A DNA stretch of 64,000 nt. Source: an uncultured Campylobacter sp. (lineage in GTDB: Bacteria; Campylobacterota; Campylobacteria; Campylobacterales; Campylobacteraceae). The notes below the pieces were generated by a model. The model did not search any database and was not told the DNA's origin. It saw nothing but the letters and a program-made list of their open reading frames with translations. Below are positions 43,526 through 52,506 of the stretch, piece by piece. Position 1 is the first letter of the stretch, and each line of letters begins with the position of its first letter. The position numbers and the translations under genes were made by a program. The stretch is from positions 1 to 64,000 of the forward strand of contig NZ_CAURPW010000003.1 in the NCBI RefSeq assembly GCF_963526985.1, written 5' to 3'.

Positions 43526-45154
43526 ATGCTAAGCGACAGAGAAATAGAAGCGAGTGCAAAGCCGCAAAATATCGTAAAAATCGGCGCAAAACTGGGACTA
43601 GGCGAGGAGGCGCTAGACACTTTCGGCAAGCTAAAAGCCAAGATCGAGCCGCGACTAGGCAGCGCGCCTAGCGCAAATCTCATCCTAGTTACCGCGACCA
43701 ATCCGACACCGTACGGCGAGGGCAAAACGACCGTGACCGTCGGGCTATCAGACGGCTTAGCGCGTATCGGCAAAAGCGTGTGCGCCGCGCTTAGAGAGCC
43801 GAGCCTGGGGCCGGTTTTCGGTATAAAGGGCGGAGCGACGGGCGGCGGCTACTCGCAGGTGACGCCGAGCGAGGATATCAACCTGCACTTTAACGGCGAC
43901 TTTCACGCTATCACCTCGGCAAATAACCTCATCGCGGCGATGCTAGATAACCACATCCACCACGGCAACGCCCTAAACATCGATCCTGCGCGTGTCGTTT
44001 TCAAGCGCTGCATGGATATGAACGACCGCTCGCTAAGGGAAATCGAGATAGGCCTTGAAAAGAGCAATAATTTTACCCGCAAGGACGGATTCGTAATCAC
44101 GGCCGCTAGCGAAATAATGGCGATCCTGTGCCTCGCGACCGACCTAAAAAATCTAAAAGAGCGCGTCGAAAATATAGTCGTCGCCTACGATAAAGAGGGC
44201 GGCCTCGTGCGAGCAAAATCCCTAAACTGCGCCGGTGCCGTCTGCGTACTGTTAAAAGAGGCGATAAAACCAAACCTCGTGCAAACGCTTGAGGGCACGC
44301 CCGTGCTCATCCACGGCGGGCCGTTTGCAAACATCGCGCACGGCTGCAACAGCGTGATCGCGACCAAAACGGCGCTAAATTTAGCGGGCTACGTCGTGAC
44401 CGAGGCGGGTTTTGGCGCAGAGCTGGGAGCGCAAAAATTCCTCGATATCAAGTGCCGAACCGCAAATTTAGCGCCAAAATGCGTCGTGCTAGTAAGCACC
44501 ATCCGCTCGCTAAAATACAACGGCGGATGCGATAAAGACGGCATCTCGCAGCCAAATTTAGACGCGCTAAAGCTAGGCGGCGAAAACCTAAAAGCCCACA
44601 TAGAAAATCTCAAAAACTTTAACCAAAACGTCATCGTCGCGCTCAATAAATTTGCGACCGACACGGACGACGAGATCGCCCACGTGCGCGCTCTTTGCGA
44701 GGAGTCGGGGGCTGAGTTTAGCGTGTGCGAGGGCTTTTTAAAGGGAAGTGCAGGCACGGAGGATCTAGCCAAAAAAGTCGCGCAAATCTGCGAAAAACCG
44801 GCTCGCGAGATAAACTTCACGTATGAGCCCGCCGACCCCGTCAAAACCAAGATCGAAAAGATCGCGACTAAAATTTACGGCGCCAAAGACGTCGTCTTTA
44901 GCCCGCGCGCGCAGGAGGATCTGGCCGAGATTTCGCGCCTAGGCTTTGAGAGTATGCCCGTTTGCATCGCAAAAACGCAGTATAGCTTTAGCTCGGATGC
45001 TAAGCTGCTAGGAAGGCCGAAAGGCTTTAGCTTCGAGGTTAGCGCGCTTGAGATCCGCGGCGGAGCGGGCTTTATAGTGGTGGTTAGCGGATCGACGATG
45101 CTGATGCCTGGACTGCCTAAAGTGCCTGCCGCCGAGCAGATGAGAGCGGAGTAA
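43526..45154 (+). CDS. fhs: Formate-tetrahydrofolate ligase
   Basis: Encodes 542 residues. The ATP-binding NPTPYGEGKTTVTVGL and KGGATGGGYSQVTPSEDINLHF in its usual place, plus the C-terminal GFIVVVSGSTMLMPGLPKVP, define the family. It makes 10-formyl-THF from formate, which suits formate-rich Campylobacter metabolism. AAGGAAA precedes the ATG. A strong terminator follows. Confidence 0.97.
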   Translation: MLSDREIEASAKPQNIVKIGAKLGLGEEALDTFGKLKAKIEPRLGSAPSANLILVTATNPTPYGEGKTTVTVGLSDGLARIGKSVCAALREPSLGPVFGIKGGATGGGYSQVTPSEDINLHFNGDFHAITSANNLIAAMLDNHIHHGNALNIDPARVVFKRCMDMNDRSLREIEIGLEKSNNFTRKDGFVITAASEIMAILCLATDLKNLKERVENIVVAYDKEGGLVRAKSLNCAGAVCVLLKEAIKPNLVQTLEGTPVLIHGGPFANIAHGCNSVIATKTALNLAGYVVTEAGFGAELGAQKFLDIKCRTANLAPKCVVLVSTIRSLKYNGGCDKDGISQPNLDALKLGGENLKAHIENLKNFNQNVIVALNKFATDTDDEIAHVRALCEESGAEFSVCEGFLKGSAGTEDLAKKVAQICEKPAREINFTYEPADPVKTKIEKIATKIYGAKDVVFSPRAQEDLAEISRLGFESMPVCIAKTQYSFSSDAKLLGRPKGFSFEVSALEIRGGAGFIVVVSGSTMLMPGLPKVPAAEQMRAE

Positions 45155-45220
45155 AACAAGCTTCGATCCGTCAAATTTGAACGCAAAATTTGATCGGTCG
45201 GCGAAGTTTTTTTGAAAAAC

Positions 45221-45263
45221 AAAGGCGAATTTGGCGGAGATAACGCCGGGTTCGCCTTTTTAA
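45221..45263 (+). terminator. Strong terminator after fhs
   Basis: AAAGGCGAA (45221-45229) and TTCGCCTTT (45251-45259) pair, with an inner GGCG/CGCC stem, and a run of T follows. The remaining 324 bases to 45587 hold no supported gene. Confidence 0.85.
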
Positions 45264-45587
45264 ATTTGACTATTTCGTCCTTTAAATTTGCCGTCAAATT
45301 TAAAACGCTAAATTTAGCAAAGGCCCGCGCTAGCTCGTAAATTTTATAACAACGCTATTCGTGCGAGATTTTTATCTTACGTCCATACGTCGCCGAAACG
45401 CAAAATCAAATTTACTCACTCAAAGCCGCGTATTAACCTAACGCCAAATTTGCGCTATTTTACGGCGTTTTAAACATCTAAATTAACGCTCGAAATTTGC
45501 CGTAGTTTTTGGCAAAATCGACGCAACGTATTTTGGCGTTTTAATCAAATTTGCGCAAGCAAGCCAAAATTTACGTGCGATACAGCG

Positions 45588-46028
45588 CTAAATTTTCACC
45601 TTTTCCCACGGCTCGATTCCGCCCCCGACCTCTTTAAAAATGCTCGCGATTTCTATATCTTTTACGCTTAAATTTCGCTCGTAAGCCTCGACGTCGCGCG
45701 ATTTTAGCTTCTCTTGCAAAAAGGCTAATTCATACTCTATCTGCCCACGAGAGACGGCTATTTTGGCTAAATTTCGCTCGTCAAATTCACCAACTTTTGC
45801 CGCGTCAAATTTATACCCGCGAGCGCAGGCCTGTGAGTAAACCCCCGCCAGATACGCATTTATCGCCTCTAGCGGGTTTTCATGCGCGTAAAAGCGGTCA
45901 AGCTGCGGGTGATTTTTGTAGCCTTTAGTAAGCCCAGCCAGCACGTTTTTAGCTAGCAGCGCCTCGCGCCAAAGCGCCACGAGCCCCTTTGCGTCGAGAT
46001 ATTTAAAGCTTATCGTCCAAAGTCTCAT
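45588..46028 (-). CDS. T4 endonuclease V-like pyrimidine dimer DNA glycosylase
   Basis: Encodes 146 residues matching the Pyr_excise family: MRLWTISFKYLDAKGLVALW, EALLAKNVLAGLTKGYKNHP, QLDRFYAHENPLEAINAYL and ARGYKFDAAKV. Homologues cut the glycosyl bond at cyclobutane dimers and nick the strand. In T4 endonuclease V the catalytic amine is the N-terminal Thr2; here residue 2 is Arg, as in many bacterial relatives that act by another route or have different specificity. It lies one gene upstream of uvrA in the same orientation. Confidence 0.82.
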   Translation of the reverse strand: MRLWTISFKYLDAKGLVALWREALLAKNVLAGLTKGYKNHPQLDRFYAHENPLEAINAYLAGVYSQACARGYKFDAAKVGEFDERNLAKIAVSRGQIEYELAFLQEKLKSRDVEAYERNLSVKDIEIASIFKEVGGGIEPWEKVKI

Positions 46029-46121
46029 TTTTGCCTTTCATTAAATTTACAGCCGTTTTGCGGGCTAAATTTGGCGCGGTTAAGCCCGAAAACCGTCAAA
46101 TTTATATCACAAATTTGCCTG

Positions 46122-46433
46122 TCATTTCGCTAAAAACCCGAATCGATCTATCATATCTAGTGGCAGATCGGCTTTATAAATCTCATCGTTTAGTAAGTCG
46201 TCGTATTTTTCTTCCAGTTCGCTAGAGTTTTCGACTACGGCTTCGAGATGTCGCCTAGCCTGCGCAAATTCGCCTTTCATCACGAAATATTCGCCTAAAA
46301 TCACGCTAGCTTGCACCTTGCTCGCCTCGTCGCCGTCGCTTTTAAGCGCATCCTTTAGGCTCTGTACGCCGCCCTCCTCAAGTCCCCTTGATAGCTGCAT
46401 AACGGCTTTGTTTAGATAGAGTTTTGCGTTCAT
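46122..46433 (-). CDS. Small TPR-like protein
   Basis: Encodes 103 residues that fold as two to three TPR-like helical pairs (ASVILGEYFVMKGEFAQARRHLEAVVENS). It has no signal peptide. The family is not recognised. It sits between the glycosylase and uvrA with about 85-95 base gaps; co-expression is possible. Confidence 0.6.
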   Translation of the reverse strand: MNAKLYLNKAVMQLSRGLEEGGVQSLKDALKSDGDEASKVQASVILGEYFVMKGEFAQARRHLEAVVENSSELEEKYDDLLNDEIYKADLPLDMIDRFGFLAK

Positions 46434-46518
46434 TTTTGTTCCTTCAAATTTAACGCGGCAAGCTCTCGTAAATTTACGCCGACATAGCTTTTTAAATTTT
46501 ACCGATCTTCTTCGCCGT

Positions 46519-49368
46519 TTATTTTTTCTTCGCCTTTTTTGCCGCGTTTTTCATATTTTCCAGCTCTTCGGCTAAAAATTTACCCGTATAGCTGCCCGTT
46601 TTTGCGTGATTTTTAGCGACCTCTTTTACGCTGCCCTGCGCGATGATTTTACCGCCTTTTGCGCCGCCTTCAGGCCCCATATCGACGATGTAGTCGCAGT
46701 TTTTGATGACGTCCATGTTGTGCTCGATGACAAAGACCGAGTTGCCAAGATCGACCAGGTGATGTAGCACGCGCACGAGCCTATCGACGTCGGCAAAATG
46801 CAGCCCCGTAGTCGGCTCGTCAAGGATATAGAGCGTATTTCCAGTATCCGAGCGACTGAGCTCCTTTGCTAGTTTTACGCGCTGCGCCTCGCCGCCGCTT
46901 AGCGTCACGGCGTTTTGTCCCAGCGTGATGTAGCCCAGACCCACGTCTTGCAGCGTCGTTAGTTTGCTAGCGATTTTAGGCACGGATTTAAAAAACTCCA
47001 CCGCCTCGTCGATACTCATATTTAGCACGTCGGCGATACTTTTGCCTTTGTAGAGGATTTCAAGCGTCTGTGCGTTGTAGCGAGTGCCGCCGCACGAGTC
47101 ACAAACGACGTTTACGTCGGGCAAAAAGTGCATCTCGATCGTGATCTCGCCCTCGCCTTGGCACTTTTCGCAGCGTCCGCCCTTGACGTTAAAGCTAAAC
47201 CTGCCGATCTTGTATCCGCGCAGTTTGGCTTCCTTAGTCTGCGCAAAAAGCCCTCTGATCTCGTCCATCACGCCCGTGTAGGTGGCAGGATTACTGCGCG
47301 GAGTGCGGCCGATCGGGCTTTGATCGAGGTAGATCACTTTGTCTAGATTTTCTAGTCCGCTCAAATTTACCCCCGCGACCTTTTTTACCTTTTTGGCACG
47401 GTTTAGCTGCTCCTGGGCTTCAGGTAGCAGGGTTTGTAGCACGAGCGAGCTTTTACCAGAGCCCGAAACTCCCGTGATACCGACTAAATTTCGCAGCGGA
47501 AAGCGCGCGCTTAAATTTGATATATTGTTGATATTTACGTTTGAGATCTCAAGCCACGTGTCGATTTTTCGGTCTTTTCGGTAGTCGATTTCCTTTTCGC
47601 CGTTTATGTAAAGCGCGGTTTGCGTACTTGAGCCAAGCAGGCTTTTCACGTCGCCGGCAAAAACTATCTGCCCGCCGAATTTCCCCGCTCCAGGCCCGAT
47701 ATCCACGACGTAGTCGGCCTCCTCGATCGTCTTTTTATCGTGCTCGACTACGATAACCGAGTTGCCTTTGGCTTGCAAATTTCGCAGGGTTTTGATGAGC
47801 TTTAGCGTATCGCGCTCGTGCAGACCGATGCTAGGCTCGTCTAGCACGTACATCACGCCGCTAAGGCCCGATCCGATCTGGCTAGCGATCCTGATGCGCT
47901 GCGCTTCGCCGCCGCTAATCGTGCGCGCGTCGCGTCCGAGCGAGAGATACCCCAGCCCCACGTCGTAGAGAAAAAACAGCCTCTCGTTTATCTCCTTAAA
48001 TATCGGCTTGGCAATCGTCCTGTCGTATTCGCTAAGGTAGCTAAAATTTGACTCGTCTGAAAAAAACGCGGTGCAGTTTTCGATACTCATATCTAAAATT
48101 TCGCCGATACCGCGCCCTGCGACCTTGACGGCTAGGCTTTGAGGCTTTAGCCTGTGTCCGCCGCAGTCGTCGCAGATCTTCTCGCTCATGTATTCGTCGA
48201 AGTCCTTGTAGTCTTTTAGCAGTCCGTGAGTGATTTTTAGCGCGCCTTCAAATTTGCGCAGCAGCTTGTTTTTCTTCCAGAAAAACTCGACCTCTTTTAC
48301 GTTGCCGTAGAGCACGAGGCGCTTCTCGTCCTCGCTAAGCTCGCAGTAGGGGCGCTTTACGTCGATACCGTTTTGCTCGCAAAAAGCCAGCAAAAATTTA
48401 TAATAATAGCTCATATTGTAGCCGTAAAGAAGCTTTATCGCGCCGCCTTCGATGCTTTTTTCTTCGTCGATCACTTTGGTGAGATCCAGGCTATATCTGA
48501 TACCAAGCCCGTCGCACCTCTCGCATGCGCCCTTTGGGGAGTTAAAGCTAAAACTAAGCGGTTCTAGCGGCGTAAATGAAATTTTACAATCAAAGCACGC
48601 CGAGTGCTCGCTGTAGTGGATGAAGCTCTCTTTTAGCCCGAGTTCTTCGGCGTTTGCGATCTCGATCTCGACCTCGCCGTAGCTTTCATTTAGCGCTTTT
48701 TCTACGTCCTGGGCTAGGCGCTGCGCGTTATCGGCATCTATCACGATGCGGTCTACTATTAGCTTTATCGTGTGTTTTTTGGTTTTAGCTAGCTCGATCT
48801 CCTCGTCTAATCTCACCTGCACGCCGTCTATCTGGGCGCGTACGTAGCCTTTGCCGCGTAAATTTTCGATCAAATCCGCCCACGTGCCCTTTTTCTCGCG
48901 CACGAGCGGAGCGTAGATGACGACTTTAGCGCCCTGGGGGAGCTTTTGGATCTCGTTTATGATATCGCTAGCCGACATTTTAGAGATCGGTTTGCCGCAC
49001 TTATGACAGTGCTGGATGCCGATGCGAGCGTATAGAAGGCGCAGGTAGTCGTAAATTTCCGTTATCGTGCCCACGGTCGAGCGTGGGTTTTTGGACGTGG
49101 TTTTTTGATCTATCGCGATAGCAGGCGTTAGACCCTCGATCTTATCGACGTCGGGCTTGCCTACGCGGTCTAGAAACTGCCTGGCGTAGCTGCTGAGGCT
49201 CTCCATATACCTGCGCTGTCCCTCGGCATAAAGCGTATCAAAGGCTAGCGTGCTCTTGCCGCTGCCGCTAAGTCCGGTGAAAACTACGAGCTTGTTTTTA
49301 GGAATTTCAAGATTTAAATTTTTTAGGTTGTGCTCGCGCGCGCCCGTGATTTTGATGGTGTCGTTCAT
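46519..49368 (-). CDS. uvrA: Excinuclease ABC subunit A
   Basis: Encodes 949 residues from the ATG at 49368; an upstream ATG (49416) would add 16 unrelated residues and is rejected. Two ABC ATPase modules are present with Walker A motifs GLSGSGKSTLAF and GVSGSGKSSLVL and two signatures ISGGEAQRIR and LSGGEAQRVK. Zinc motifs CHKCGKPI, CFDC with CERC, and CEKC with CDSC are seen. UvrA finds bulky DNA damage and loads UvrB. It works with the dimer glycosylase at 45588. Confidence 0.98.
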   Translation of the reverse strand: MNDTIKITGAREHNLKNLNLEIPKNKLVVFTGLSGSGKSTLAFDTLYAEGQRRYMESLSSYARQFLDRVGKPDVDKIEGLTPAIAIDQKTTSKNPRSTVGTITEIYDYLRLLYARIGIQHCHKCGKPISKMSASDIINEIQKLPQGAKVVIYAPLVREKKGTWADLIENLRGKGYVRAQIDGVQVRLDEEIELAKTKKHTIKLIVDRIVIDADNAQRLAQDVEKALNESYGEVEIEIANAEELGLKESFIHYSEHSACFDCKISFTPLEPLSFSFNSPKGACERCDGLGIRYSLDLTKVIDEEKSIEGGAIKLLYGYNMSYYYKFLLAFCEQNGIDVKRPYCELSEDEKRLVLYGNVKEVEFFWKKNKLLRKFEGALKITHGLLKDYKDFDEYMSEKICDDCGGHRLKPQSLAVKVAGRGIGEILDMSIENCTAFFSDESNFSYLSEYDRTIAKPIFKEINERLFFLYDVGLGYLSLGRDARTISGGEAQRIRIASQIGSGLSGVMYVLDEPSIGLHERDTLKLIKTLRNLQAKGNSVIVVEHDKKTIEEADYVVDIGPGAGKFGGQIVFAGDVKSLLGSSTQTALYINGEKEIDYRKDRKIDTWLEISNVNINNISNLSARFPLRNLVGITGVSGSGKSSLVLQTLLPEAQEQLNRAKKVKKVAGVNLSGLENLDKVIYLDQSPIGRTPRSNPATYTGVMDEIRGLFAQTKEAKLRGYKIGRFSFNVKGGRCEKCQGEGEITIEMHFLPDVNVVCDSCGGTRYNAQTLEILYKGKSIADVLNMSIDEAVEFFKSVPKIASKLTTLQDVGLGYITLGQNAVTLSGGEAQRVKLAKELSRSDTGNTLYILDEPTTGLHFADVDRLVRVLHHLVDLGNSVFVIEHNMDVIKNCDYIVDMGPEGGAKGGKIIAQGSVKEVAKNHAKTGSYTGKFLAEELENMKNAAKKAKKK

Positions 49369-49452
49369 TTTTTGCCTAAATTTACTTGGATTTAACGGCG
49401 TATATTGTATTATCATCGCTATAAAATTTATATAAATTTAAAGGACGTGCAA

Positions 49453-50742
49453 ATGAACGATATACAAAAATCCTACGACGAGCTTCCCTATGTCTCGGGT
49501 GCTTTTGCGGAGACTTCTCCCGCACGCCTTGAAGCTTTGGCTTCGTTTTTGTCGCTGACGCCGCCGCCGTCAAAAACGGCTAAAGTGCTGGAAATCGGCT
49601 GCAGCTACGGCGGAAATTTATTTCCTTTTGCTATCGCAAACCCGCAGGCAAAGGCTCTTGGCATAGATCTAAGCGAAGTGCAGATAAATAAAGCCAAAGA
49701 GCTAGCAGCACAAATGCGCGTGGATAATATAAAATTTATGGCAAAAGATATCTGCGATCTTACGGATACAGACGTGAGTGCTTACGGGAAATTTGACTAC
49801 ATCGTCTGCCACGGCGTTTATAGCTGGGTGCCTGATGCCGTAAAGGACGCGATTTTAAAAACGATCAAGCGATTTTTGAGCCCAAACGGCGTGGCCTACG
49901 TGAGCTACAACGTCTATCCGGGCTGGAAGATCAAGGATACGATCAGAGATTTTTTAGTATTTGGCACCAAAGACGTAAAAGGAGAAGCCGCAAAAGTAGC
50001 CAAAGCAAGGGAGCTTTTAAAAGTACTTGGCGAATACGCGAAATTTTGTCAAAAAGACGGCAACGTAAGTCAAATTTTCTTAAATTACGAAAGCCTAAAA
50101 TTTCACATCGACTATATCTTATCCGCTAGCGACTCGTATATAGCGCACGAGTATCTGGAAGTTTTTAACGACCCGATTTATTTTAAGGATTTTGCGGCCG
50201 AGCTTGATAAAAACGGCCTTGCCTATCTCGCCGAGGTAGGACTAGAGGACGTTTTTCAATCAAATTTAGGCATAGACGAATTTGACGCATATATAGATGC
50301 GAATTTTGGCTCGCGTATCCAAAAAGAACAGATGCTTGATTTTTTAACAAACAGGGTTTTTAGGCGTAGCATGATAACGCACAAAGACCTCGTTTCAGAC
50401 GACTTTAGCGTAAATATCGGCGCAGACGAGCTTTGCAAGCTGCATATCTCGGCAAATTTCGACCGAGCAAAAGATGGCTACGTAAATATAAACGGCGCTC
50501 CGATGAAGCCGCAGTACGACTGGCTTTATCAGGTATTTACCGACGTTTATCCGGCAAGCGTAAATTTCGCCGACGTCGTCGCGCTCTTAAAAGACGATGA
50601 AAACGCGGTAAAATCGGCCTATTTTGGCTTTATGGAAATTTTAGCCGCAAACTGCGCAAAGCTAACGACCTACGAGCGCCCAAAAATCGCTTACGAAGTA
50701 GGCAAAAGCCGCCTAAAAGAGCGAGTACGGGGGGTATTTTGA
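49453..50742 (+). CDS. SAM methyltransferase with regulatory domain, truncated by a frameshift
   Basis: Encodes 429 residues from the ATG at 49453 (AAAGGAC upstream). The class I SAM motif VLEIGCSYGGNLFPFA lies near residue 44, followed by CHGVYSWVPD and SYNVYPGWK, then a MethyTransf_Reg-like region. The family normally continues to about 510-530 residues. Here it ends at TGA 50740-50742, just after a run of six G (50729-50734). With five G the frame reads on as GYFEYFSSSDEP into the next ORF, to a total of 526 residues. Target unknown. Confidence 0.85.
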   Translation: MNDIQKSYDELPYVSGAFAETSPARLEALASFLSLTPPPSKTAKVLEIGCSYGGNLFPFAIANPQAKALGIDLSEVQINKAKELAAQMRVDNIKFMAKDICDLTDTDVSAYGKFDYIVCHGVYSWVPDAVKDAILKTIKRFLSPNGVAYVSYNVYPGWKIKDTIRDFLVFGTKDVKGEAAKVAKARELLKVLGEYAKFCQKDGNVSQIFLNYESLKFHIDYILSASDSYIAHEYLEVFNDPIYFKDFAAELDKNGLAYLAEVGLEDVFQSNLGIDEFDAYIDANFGSRIQKEQMLDFLTNRVFRRSMITHKDLVSDDFSVNIGADELCKLHISANFDRAKDGYVNINGAPMKPQYDWLYQVFTDVYPASVNFADVVALLKDDENAVKSAYFGFMEILAANCAKLTTYERPKIAYEVGKSRLKERVRGVF

Positions 50743-51034
50743 GTATTTTTCATCTAGCGACGAACCCGTGATAAAAATCTCCGACGAGCTAAACGTACCG
50801 GCAAATTTTTCGCAGTTTGATGCCTTTATCGCGCTTAAATTTAACGGCGAAAACTCGCTCGAAAATATCGTAAAACAAACGGCAAAATTCGCACAAGAGC
50901 GCAAACTGGAGTTTGCCGTCAAAAACGGCGCGATAAAAACCGCCAGCAAAAACGAATATCAAAAAGCGGCTGAAGACTACGTAAAAGACCTTGAGCTAAA
51001 ACTAAGCGACGGCGGATTTTTAGAAAATTTTTGA
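50735..51034 (+). pseudogene. Frameshifted C-terminal part of the methyltransferase
   Basis: In the -1 frame relative to the methyltransferase, this segment encodes the missing C-terminal winged-helix-like part (VIKISDELNVPANFSQFDAF to DLELKLSDGGFLENF). A GTG at 50768 lacks a ribosome site, so independent translation is unlikely. It would be restored by loss of one G in the tract. Confidence 0.75.
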
Positions 51035-51199
51035 TCTATTCTCGGGAGCGGATACGATAAATTTACCTCGCTCCCGCGCTTCCCGTAAATTTGACTGCAT
51101 TGTTTTAAATTTATGCGAGTTTCTGAACCCGCCAAAAGTAGTTTCAGCTATTAAAGCGGTAAAATTTAGCAAAACCAAAATTTATCGCAAATACTAAAT

Positions 51200-51952
51200 T
51201 TAAGCAAAAAGCTTATTTATCATTATAATTAGCGTCGTGCAAATAAGCGCAAGCAGGCATCTTTTTTGGACGGTGCGGTCGATCTTTTGCGCCAAAGCTA
51301 CGCCAAACCTCACGCTTATAAGCGAGCCGATACCGACCAAAACGCCGACCTCGTACTGCACGAGCCCTTGCAAAGTTAGACTGATAAAGCCCGAAATCGA
51401 CGAAAATATCACAAAAAACAGTCCCGTGCTGATCGCCTTTTTTATGTCGTAGTTTAAGAAATTTATCAAAACCGGCATGATGATAACCGAGCCTCCGATA
51501 CCCACGCTGATCGCTACCGCGCCGACAAAAAGTCCTACGAAAAAAAGCGGTACGAGAGATGGATTGTGCGCACCTTTTGGCTCCGGATTTTTAAAAAATA
51601 ACTTAATAACGTTAAAAATTTGAATACAAATGAGAGTAAGAAGCAAAAATTTCGATGGAACGCTCGCTACGATAAAGCCGCTCGCGCTCGCCCCGCAAAA
51701 GCCGCCGCTGCCGAGTACCAAAGCGGGCTTTAGATCTAGGGTCTTATTTTTGAGATTTAAAAGCGAGCCGTAGACCGAACTAAACATCATCTGAAGGACG
51801 CTTACGCCGATTGCGTATTTGACGTCAAAGCCCAAAAATACGAGTATCGGTACGGCTGCCGCACCGCCGCCGATACCCAAAAATCCGGACAAAAAGCCGA
51901 CAAATAGCCCCAAACAAACGTAACCGATCGACGCAACCGATAAAATTTCCAT
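51200..51952 (-). CDS. TauE/SafE-family sulphite or anion exporter
   Basis: Encodes 250 residues with about eight membrane spans in two related halves: GFLSGFLGIGGGAAAVPILV at the N-terminus and AVAISVGIGGSVIIMPVLI in the middle, both typical of TauE/SafE. Members move sulphite, sulphonates or other organic anions. No sulphur-pathway gene is adjacent. It is divergent from the DUF302 gene. Confidence 0.92.
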   Translation of the reverse strand: MEILSVASIGYVCLGLFVGFLSGFLGIGGGAAAVPILVFLGFDVKYAIGVSVLQMMFSSVYGSLLNLKNKTLDLKPALVLGSGGFCGASASGFIVASVPSKFLLLTLICIQIFNVIKLFFKNPEPKGAHNPSLVPLFFVGLFVGAVAISVGIGGSVIIMPVLINFLNYDIKKAISTGLFFVIFSSISGFISLTLQGLVQYEVGVLVGIGSLISVRFGVALAQKIDRTVQKRCLLALICTTLIIMINKLFA

Positions 51953-52029
51953 AATCTCGCCTTAAAGTAAAATCCGATTTTAGCCGTTTTTGGGTAAAAT
52001 TAATTTTAAAATTTAAAAAAGGAAAATTA

Positions 52030-52458
52030 TTGAAAAGATTGTTTTTGATGATTTTTGCGGGGTTAAATTTAGCCTTTGCAGGCGTCACGGAAGGCCAAAG
52101 CGAGCTAGAGCTAGAAGCCGCGGTTAAGAGATTTCAAAGGCTGCTTGATATGAGAGATATTAGCGAATTTGCCGTAGTGCCCCATCACGTTTTCGCCGCG
52201 CAAACGGGAGTAAATTTGACGCCGTCGATCACGGTAATCTTCGGCGCTCCTGGCGTACTTGCGCCGTTAATAGAATGCGAACCGCGGCTAGCGCTGGAGC
52301 TTCCGTTTAAGTTTTTATTTCAAAAAAGAAAGGGTAAAACAGTCGTGAGCTTTGAGGATATAAAAAGCGTCGCAGCCAGATACGGCGCCTCGGACTGTCC
52401 CGCCCTAGACGCGGCGCAAAGGCTAGAGCGCGAGCTTTTTGACGCCGCCGTCAAATGA
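52030..52458 (+). CDS. Periplasmic DUF302-like protein
   Basis: Encodes 142 residues from a TTG start with AAGGA upstream. A signal peptide (MKRLFLMIFAGLNLAFA) precedes a DUF302-like fold: VVPHHVFAAQTGVNLTPS, VIFGAPGVLAPLIECEP and LALELPFKFLFQKRKG. Function unknown; homologues often sit near redox or sulphur genes. The trpE promoter follows within 50 bases. Confidence 0.75.
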   Translation: MKRLFLMIFAGLNLAFAGVTEGQSELELEAAVKRFQRLLDMRDISEFAVVPHHVFAAQTGVNLTPSITVIFGAPGVLAPLIECEPRLALELPFKFLFQKRKGKTVVSFEDIKSVAARYGASDCPALDAAQRLERELFDAAVK

Positions 52459-52477
52459 AATTTAAGCTTAATTTTTA

Positions 52478-52483
52478 TATAAT
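52478..52483 (+). promoter_or_regulatory. -10 element of trpE
   Basis: TTTATATAATC contains TATAAT at 52478-52483, 23 bases before trpE. There is no leader peptide with Trp codons in the short leader, so classical attenuation is unlikely. Confidence 0.6.
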
Positions 52484-52506
52484 CTACGCTCATTAAAGGA
52501 TATTTT

